Below, in pieces: positions 25,638-30,281 of a DNA stretch of 30,281 nucleotides (the stretch's first letter is position 1; every line of letters begins with the position of its first letter). The position numbers and the translations under genes were made by a program. The stretch is taken from contig CAVPMW010000012.1 in NCBI GenBank assembly GCA_963706515.1, forward strand, positions 1 through 30,281, in the 5' to 3' direction. This DNA comes from CAVPMW01 sp963706515. GTDB taxonomy: Bacteria > Chloroflexota > Anaerolineae > Anaerolineales > UBA4823. Below the pieces are notes generated by a model. That model was not told where the DNA came from, did no database searches, and saw only the letters and a program-made list of their open reading frames with translations.

Positions 25638-26105
25638 TTAGCAGCGCCTGACGATTTGTACCTTCCAGGTTTCCGCATGGAAAAAATGGGCGGCGAACTC
25701 GGCAGCCTCGCGGGGGTTGTAGGGGGCACAGCTAAATACGTCCAGATAGATGGCACACGAGTTGTCCGCGAAGTGGGCAGAGATCAGGGAAGTCTCGATC
25801 AACTGGGTCATGGAGTAACCGGTGACCCGCGGGTCATCGCCAAAGCGCACCACTTGCGTCTCGCCGAAGCGCCGCATCTGGATCAGCTCGCACAGCTCAA
25901 CTACAAACTGCTTGATCGCGGCTTCATCCTGCATCAGGCTAAGATCGCAGCCATACAAGTCAATGCACGATGAAACCCCCCAATAGGTTGCCTGGTGCTC
26001 CAAATCTTTTGGCTGTTTTTGCAAATCCTCCGCTATCAGGACAGCGCCCGTTTGCAAACCGGATGGATCGTATATAAACTGCGGTATCAGGGTGTCTAAT
26101 ATCAT
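25638..26105 (-). CDS. S-adenosylmethionine decarboxylase-like (SpeD-fold) protein
   Basis: The product is 155 residues. The classic enzyme cleaves itself at a serine to make a pyruvoyl group and decarboxylates S-adenosylmethionine for polyamine synthesis. Here Ser106 (ETSLISAH), His111 and Cys126 (LDVFSC) keep the +5 and +20 spacing of the known processing Ser, His and Cys. The residue before the serine is Thr instead of Glu and the one after is Leu instead of His, so self-processing may differ. IDLYGCDLSLMQDE and ELIQMRRFGE match the family's first half. GGAGAG precedes the ATG at 26105. It sits between remnants of the EamA-like and aminotransferase genes, suggesting a functional link to that pair. 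Activity on another substrate is possible. Confidence 0.78.
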   Translation of the reverse strand: MILDTLIPQFIYDPSGLQTGAVLIAEDLQKQPKDLEHQATYWGVSSCIDLYGCDLSLMQDEAAIKQFVVELCELIQMRRFGETQVVRFGDDPRVTGYSMTQLIETSLISAHFADNSCAIYLDVFSCAPYNPREAAEFAAHFFHAETWKVQIVRRC

Positions 26106-26127
26106 CTTGTCTCTCCTTTCATCCTGG

Positions 26128-26230
26128 TCAGTTGATCAGCACTAGACAGCTAAATGCCAGGAGGAGCATCTGATCGCCGTGCTGCGGCATACTGGCACCA
26201 ACACATCGCGTAGGCTGCGATTGCGAGCTT
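26128..26230 (-). pseudogene. Decayed 3' end of an EamA/SMR-like transporter gene
   Basis: The minus strand ends …MLLLAFSCLVLIN, stop, matching ILLAFGGVVLINWSK at the end of the transporter gene at 27816-28184. The bases just after the stop (CTGACC…ATGAAAGGAG) are also like those after that gene. Upstream the likeness fades. The rest of the gap to 26335 shows no gene. Confidence 0.65.
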
Positions 26231-26335
26231 AATGCTGAAAATAGGCGGCTGTGGAAAGCAGTCCTACGCCCGTTAAATCCTGGTTTACGCTGGCTGACAG
26301 CCCCCGATCTCACCCGGCTCGGGCCGGGATCAAAC

Positions 26336-27801
26336 TCAGGTCGCTTCATCGACCGCATACCGGTCGATAAAGCTTTCAGCAAACTGCATAAATTTGTACA
26401 CATCCGCAAAATTCGTGACCAGACCAATCGAAGCCCGCAGCGCTCCGGTCGTCTTGCCGTCGATCACGTGCAAGAACTGCTCAAACGTCAGGCGGTCTTT
26501 GTCCCGGAAACAGGGCGCCAGGTCTTCCTCGGTGAAACCGAGCGCCACCTCCCGCGCCCCCGGATTACAGTGACACCCGGCGCGCAGCGAGATACGCTCC
26601 TCATTCGCCAGCCTCTCCACCGTGTTGCAGTCGAATAACCTGCCATCCGGATCGAAGAAATTGACCTGGACCGTTCCGCCGCGCATGGTAGTGTCTGGCG
26701 GGCCGTACAGGTGGATCAGCGGTTTGCCATTGCTGTGGCGCAGGGTCAGCAGCCGATCGATCAGCCAACCGGTCAGGCACATGACCCGCGTATGGATCAG
26801 ATCGATCCCGATCGACTCGATGTACTTGAGACCAATCATCACCGCCGGCAGGCTCAGATAGTTGACCGTGCCATCCTCGAACCCTGCCGGACCGGGCGTC
26901 AGGTAATGGTCGAACGCCACGACCGAGGAAAAGGTGATCGTGCCGCCCGCATACCAGGGCCGCCGCAGCTTCGGGGCCGCGGTTTTGCGCACCAGCAGAC
27001 AGCCCGTGCCGGTCGGGTAGCCGAAGATTTTGTAAAACGAGATGTCGACGAAGTCGGGATGCCAGCGGCTGAGATCCAGCCGGTTGGAAGGTGCAAAGGA
27101 GGCCGCATCCAGCAGCACATCCCAGCCTTTGGATTGCGCCAGCTCGATCCACTCCAGCGGATGCTGCACACCGGTGAAATTGGATTGGGCCGGGTAGGCG
27201 AACAGGTTGTTCTTCCCTGGACGAGCCGTCTCCAGGGCTTGCGCCAAATAGGTCAGCATCCACACGCAGATCCGGGGGCACGACCGGGATATAGGTGACC
27301 GTTGCTCCTCTGGAGCGGGCGAACTCACGGATGCCGTTCACCGAGTTGTGGTTGTCGAAGGTCAGTAAATAGGTGTCGCCCGGCCCGAAGGGATACAACT
27401 CGCCGACCAGCTTGAGCGCGCCGGTCGAATTCTGGGTGAAGATCACCATGTACTCGTCCGGTGAGGCATTGAAGTACTGAAGGACATAATCGCGGGCTTG
27501 CTCGACCAGGTGGGTCATCGCCATGGAGGTCAGGTTCTTGGAGTGGGGATTGCCAAAGATCCCCTCGCTGAGCAGCGCCATGTGCTCGCGCAGCTGGGAT
27601 TCGGCATACAAGCCCGCCGCCGGTGTAATCCAGGTAGACGTGCCCCTGCCGGTCCAGGCGGGCATATTCGGTGGCTCGCAATTCGTCCAGTTTCCGGGTT
27701 GAATCAAAGGCCGGGTAGGCTTGCCGGAAGGCTTCGAAGGCTGCATCCATTGGATCCAGGCCAAACTGCAGGTTCGTATTCGTTACGGTGGGTGAAATCA
27801 T
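26336..27801 (-). CDS. Class V aminotransferase, molybdenum-cofactor-sulfurase-like (frame broken twice)
   Basis: This PLP enzyme of the cysteine-desulfurase superfamily has a corrected length of ~487 residues. The start ATG at 27801 follows AAGGAG by eight bases. HVYLDYTGGG, FTQNSTGALKLVGE, LTFDNHNSVNGIREFA, VLLDAASF and FYKIFGYPTG (PLP lysine) appear in order, then RGGTVQVNFFD and RAGCHCNPGA, a cysteine loop like the persulfide Cys of desulfurases. These last features resemble the N-terminal domain of MoCo sulfurase. Extra bases near 27630 (CTTG for CTG) and 27262 (ACCTAT for ACTAT) break the frame, but no residues are lost. It lies 15 bases after the transporter gene. The role is unclear: sulfur transfer or amino-acid cleavage linked to the SpeD-like protein are both possible. 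Confidence 0.83.
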
Positions 27802-27815
27802 CGGATTAACTCCTT

Positions 27816-28184
27816 TCATTTTGACCAGTTGATCAGCACCACGCCGCCAAAGGCCAGCAAGATGCCAATCACCTGCAAGCGAGTCAGGCTCTCGTGGTAG
27901 AGCAGCACGCCGGCAGCCAGGACGATCAAGGCGTAGAGGGCGGTCTGCAGAGCGCCGATGATGCTCAGCTTCCATCCGGCAATAAAAGCGATGGTGAACA
28001 GCCCAATCTGAAGCAGATACAGGCCGATCGCGCTCAACAGCCACGGGCTTCGCACGACATACACGATATTGCCATGAGCGGCGGCTTTCTTGAGCATGAC
28101 GTCCGCCACGGCGACGGCGATGACAGCCATGACGATGACCATCCCTTGAGCCAGTTTGGGTGTAACCAGGTTGCTGGCGATCAT
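27816..28184 (-). CDS. SMR/EamA-like small membrane transporter
   Basis: The product is 122 residues with four hydrophobic helices: MVIVMAVIAVAVADVML, SAIGLYLLQIGLFTIAFIA, ALYALIVLAAGVLLYHE, and QVIGILLAFGGVVLINW. Length and the ending GVVLINW fit the drug/metabolite transporter superfamily, SMR or half-size EamA type, which work as dimers. The charged Glu of classic SMR drug pumps in helix 1 is not evident; Asp lies there instead (VAVADV). The stop overlaps the ribosome site of the aminotransferase gene, so the two are one operon. Likely exports or imports the small molecule handled by the aminotransferase and SpeD-like proteins. Confidence 0.82.
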   Translation of the reverse strand: MIASNLVTPKLAQGMVIVMAVIAVAVADVMLKKAAAHGNIVYVVRSPWLLSAIGLYLLQIGLFTIAFIAGWKLSIIGALQTALYALIVLAAGVLLYHESLTRLQVIGILLAFGGVVLINWSK

Positions 28185-28222
28185 ATTGTGCTGTTTCCTT
28201 CACAAATTCGCCGCTTTTCAGG

Positions 28223-29989
28223 TTATGGCGCCGGCGGGATAGGCCAGGTTTCAAAGCCAACCAGGTAGTTGTGAGCGTTGGTAGGATCGACGTTGCTGAT
28301 GACCACATAATACTTGGCGTTTTTGTCTACATTCATGAATGTTCGTCGCCCATCCGGAACAGACTCGCAGCCCGCTTCCCCGTCTTGATATAATTTAAAG
28401 CGCAAGGCCGCTCGCGCATTGTCATCAGTGGGGTCTGCAGGCATCGCAGCCCCATCCGCGCCGGTGTAGTTGAAATCCCAATGAACTTCGACGACGACCG
28501 AGGTTAATGGGTCGAGCGGGTTTAGAATCTGGTAGGTATGGTGATAAAAGTCGTAGTTGAAGTCCACGGTCTGATTGACGACCGGCTGGTAAAGAGAACA
28601 GGGTGAACCCAGCGCCCCACTTTGTTTGATGGACGCCTCCATCACCTGGTTCTTGACATAATTCCAATATTCATCCAGGTACTCCCGCCACCGAAAGAGT
28701 GACCACATCTTTGGCTCTGGCGCCCTGAGTCAGCACGGCATCCAGGTAAGACATCCCCTGTCCAAACTCTTGACCGGTATAAACCCAGAAATCCTGGGCG
28801 AAATACTCGTTAAAATCTGCTTGCGATTTCAACGATACATCCACCTTGTGCTGGCTCACCCAGCCCCCAATCAGAGAGCGCAGCATCTCGGTGCTAAAAA
28901 ACGATTCTTCGACGGTCTTCGCCATGCCCTCGATAATCCATTTCTCATCCCTTCGCAGATACCAGTCGTTCATGACGATTAGATACCCGTACTGGGTAGC
29001 GTGAAAGTACTGGTGGATGAGAACGTACACAGCATCTGGATCTAACCCCACTGCCGGGTTCAGGCACAAGACCAATCGCCCCGGAAAACGACTGTAATAC
29101 CCGCCAGCATGGGAAACCGTGCAGTTCCCCCCATCGTACGGCTCGATATAAGCCATATAACCGTTGGAGCTCCACGAATTTGGGTCGAAGCATATCCATC
29201 CATTCAGGAAGCGCAAGCGCGGGTCGTGGAAATTTAAATCGCCTTGAATGTGGTTGTAGATATCACTCAGGTAGTCTTCGACGGCGATTTCGGTGGTTGT
29301 CGTGCAGTCGGCAGGATTTTGGAAGTTGATGCAATTAACAATGAACTGCTTGACTTGCGGCTGCGAGATGCGGCTTGGACTCGCCAGAGCAGCGTTCGAC
29401 GGTGAGACGAAGTCCGGATGGTCCACCAGGGCGATGGTCTCGCCAGCCTGGTCCAGGCTGGCAAGCGTGGTCAGGAACAAATTCTTGACCGGGTCATACA
29501 TGCCTTCCAGGAAGTTCCAGGTGGGTGTGCTGCTTTCCGCATCGAGGTCCCCCGCCTCGGATTCCAACAGGGCCAGGGCCAGGTTAGCGGTATTGGCGCC
29601 TACCGGAACGGGAAAAGCCAGGATCAACGGGCTATCGGTCGTGAGAGCTTATCACTGAGGTTGTCCCAATCTGGAAATAATCACTCAAGACCTGGGCTTG
29701 CGAGGGCATGGTTTGGGTGGGGGCGACGGTTTGGGCGATCGATACGGTGATCGGCCCGGAGAGGGAGTTAGCCAGCGCTCCCAATCCCACCCCTCCTTCT
29801 CCTATGTAAACGCCCCCATTGGATAGGTTCCCGGTTGAGTGGCTTGCATGATTGCTCGATTAGCGGAAGATACACAGGGTGGTCAGCAGTATTCGCCTTG
29901 TCTGCGGCTTGAATGGCAAACGGCGTTAATAGCAGGATCAAGATGACGCAGAAGGGCAGGAAAAATCGAAGATTTTTAGGGAAATTCAT
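28223..29989 (-). CDS. Secreted gluzincin-like protein with HQYFH motif (frame broken three times)
   Basis: The ATG at 29989 starts MNFPKNLRFFLPFCVILILL, a signal peptide, and HPVYLPLIEQSC follows, an Anaerolineae-type motif. Three extra bases, near 29822, 29630 and 28697, break the frame, but the pieces join without loss into ~588 residues ending at 28223. The centre reads VLIHQYFHATQYGYLIV then EKWIIEGMA, the layout of a HExxH…E zinc peptidase in which the first Glu is Gln. The C-terminal part (VVVEVHWDFNYTG…YYVVISNVDPTNAHNYLVGFETWP) looks like a beta-sandwich. Either the enzyme is inactive and binds only, or a base error altered GAG to CAG. Several cysteines suggest disulfides. The family is not firmly identified. 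Confidence 0.75.
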
Positions 29990-30172
29990 CGCTCAGCTCC
30001 TTCGGACGGTAGAGATACAGTCATTATGTTTCTCGATCATGGGATTTTAGGCGAGGGCTGTCGGAGAACTGCCGGATGCGCGCAGCCTCCTGAAAGTATT
30101 GTGACAAAAACCCTGGGGAATTGACGGGCTGCAGGATAAAAATAGGGAGAAAAGGGGACTATTGTGACAAAA

Positions 30173-30203
30173 TTGACCCGAATTCATGCAGATCAGGTAT
30201 ACT
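30173..30203 (+). promoter_or_regulatory. Possible promoter of the gene at 30248
   Basis: TTGACC (30173-30178) and TATACT (30198-30203) are 19 bp apart, slightly long. Two TTGTGACAAAA boxes about 63 bp apart lie upstream (near 30100 and 30162) and could bind a regulator. Confidence 0.35.
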
Positions 30204-30247
30204 GAGCGTGCCGCTGTCAGCCTGAAGGCTGGTTTTAAGGAGAGATC

Positions 30248-30281
30248 GTGTTTTTGCGTCAGATCTATGTCTTTGGCTCGC
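30248..30281 (+). CDS. Start of a gene cut by the window edge
   Basis: A GTG start preceded by AAGGAGAG at five bases, reading MFLRQIYVFGS before the window ends. Too short to identify. Confidence 0.5.
   Translation, partial: MFLRQIYVFGS

Noticed and set aside
1..30281. tRNA, rRNA or known riboswitch
   Set aside because: I saw no cloverleaf, rRNA core sequence or recognisable riboswitch motif on either strand by eye. A covariance-model search would be needed to exclude them.
1..30281. Phage defence island
   Set aside because: Apart from the CPBP protease, which has many housekeeping roles, no restriction, Abi, retron or toxin-antitoxin genes were recognised.

Overview
The window reads as a piece of a moderately high-GC chromosome from a member of the Chloroflexota, probably Anaerolineae. 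The clues are secreted proteins carrying the short YLPLI(R/E) motif common in that group, P/T/S-rich linkers in exported proteins, IS110 elements and many dispersed palindromic repeats. This is an inference from gene style; no rRNA or other marker gene is present.

Layout. (1) 1-8784 is a large imperfect inverted duplication folded at about 4910. Each arm carries the 3' part of an oligopeptide-type ABC ATPase gene, a DUF917 gene and a NicX/M29-like gene. Only the right-arm NicX/M29-like gene (7747-8784) is intact. The left arm alone is interrupted by an IS110-family element (1379-2541). The non-coding end of this element reads as a complete bridge RNA whose guides match both the insertion site and the element's own ends. 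(2) 8785-10900 is AT-rich and encodes two exported or anchored proteins of unknown function. (3) 10905-11814 is a scar: the first 135 codons of a GH13 gene joined to the last third of the NicX/M29-like gene. (4) 11912-15756 holds a secreted SGNH-like/LamG protein and the intact GH13 enzyme. (5) 15894-18729 encodes a methyltransferase, a PlsC-type acyltransferase and a CPBP membrane protease, separated by very long hairpin terminators. (6) 18841-22369 (minus) is an ABC-2 exporter operon with one ATPase and two permeases. (7) 22695-25302 encodes a HIT protein, a lipoprotein intradiol-dioxygenase homologue and two paralogous small secreted proteins. (8) 25366-28184 (minus) is a compact set of an SMR/EamA-like transporter, a MOCOS-like class V aminotransferase and a SpeD-like protein, with decayed second copies of the first two around it. 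(9) 28223-29989 (minus) encodes a secreted gluzincin-like protein with an HQYFH motif, and a new gene begins at 30248.

A window-wide pattern is that the reading frame is interrupted about 17 times in eleven genes, and every interruption I could resolve has the sign of one extra base. Insertion-biased sequencing error is the simplest explanation. For this reason frame-broken genes without a duplicate are described as genes with a probable base-level error, not as certain pseudogenes.

The most informative object is the IS110 bridge RNA at 2357-2541. Its target loop, donor loop, core dinucleotides and circle-junction promoter can all be read from the sequence and agree with one another.
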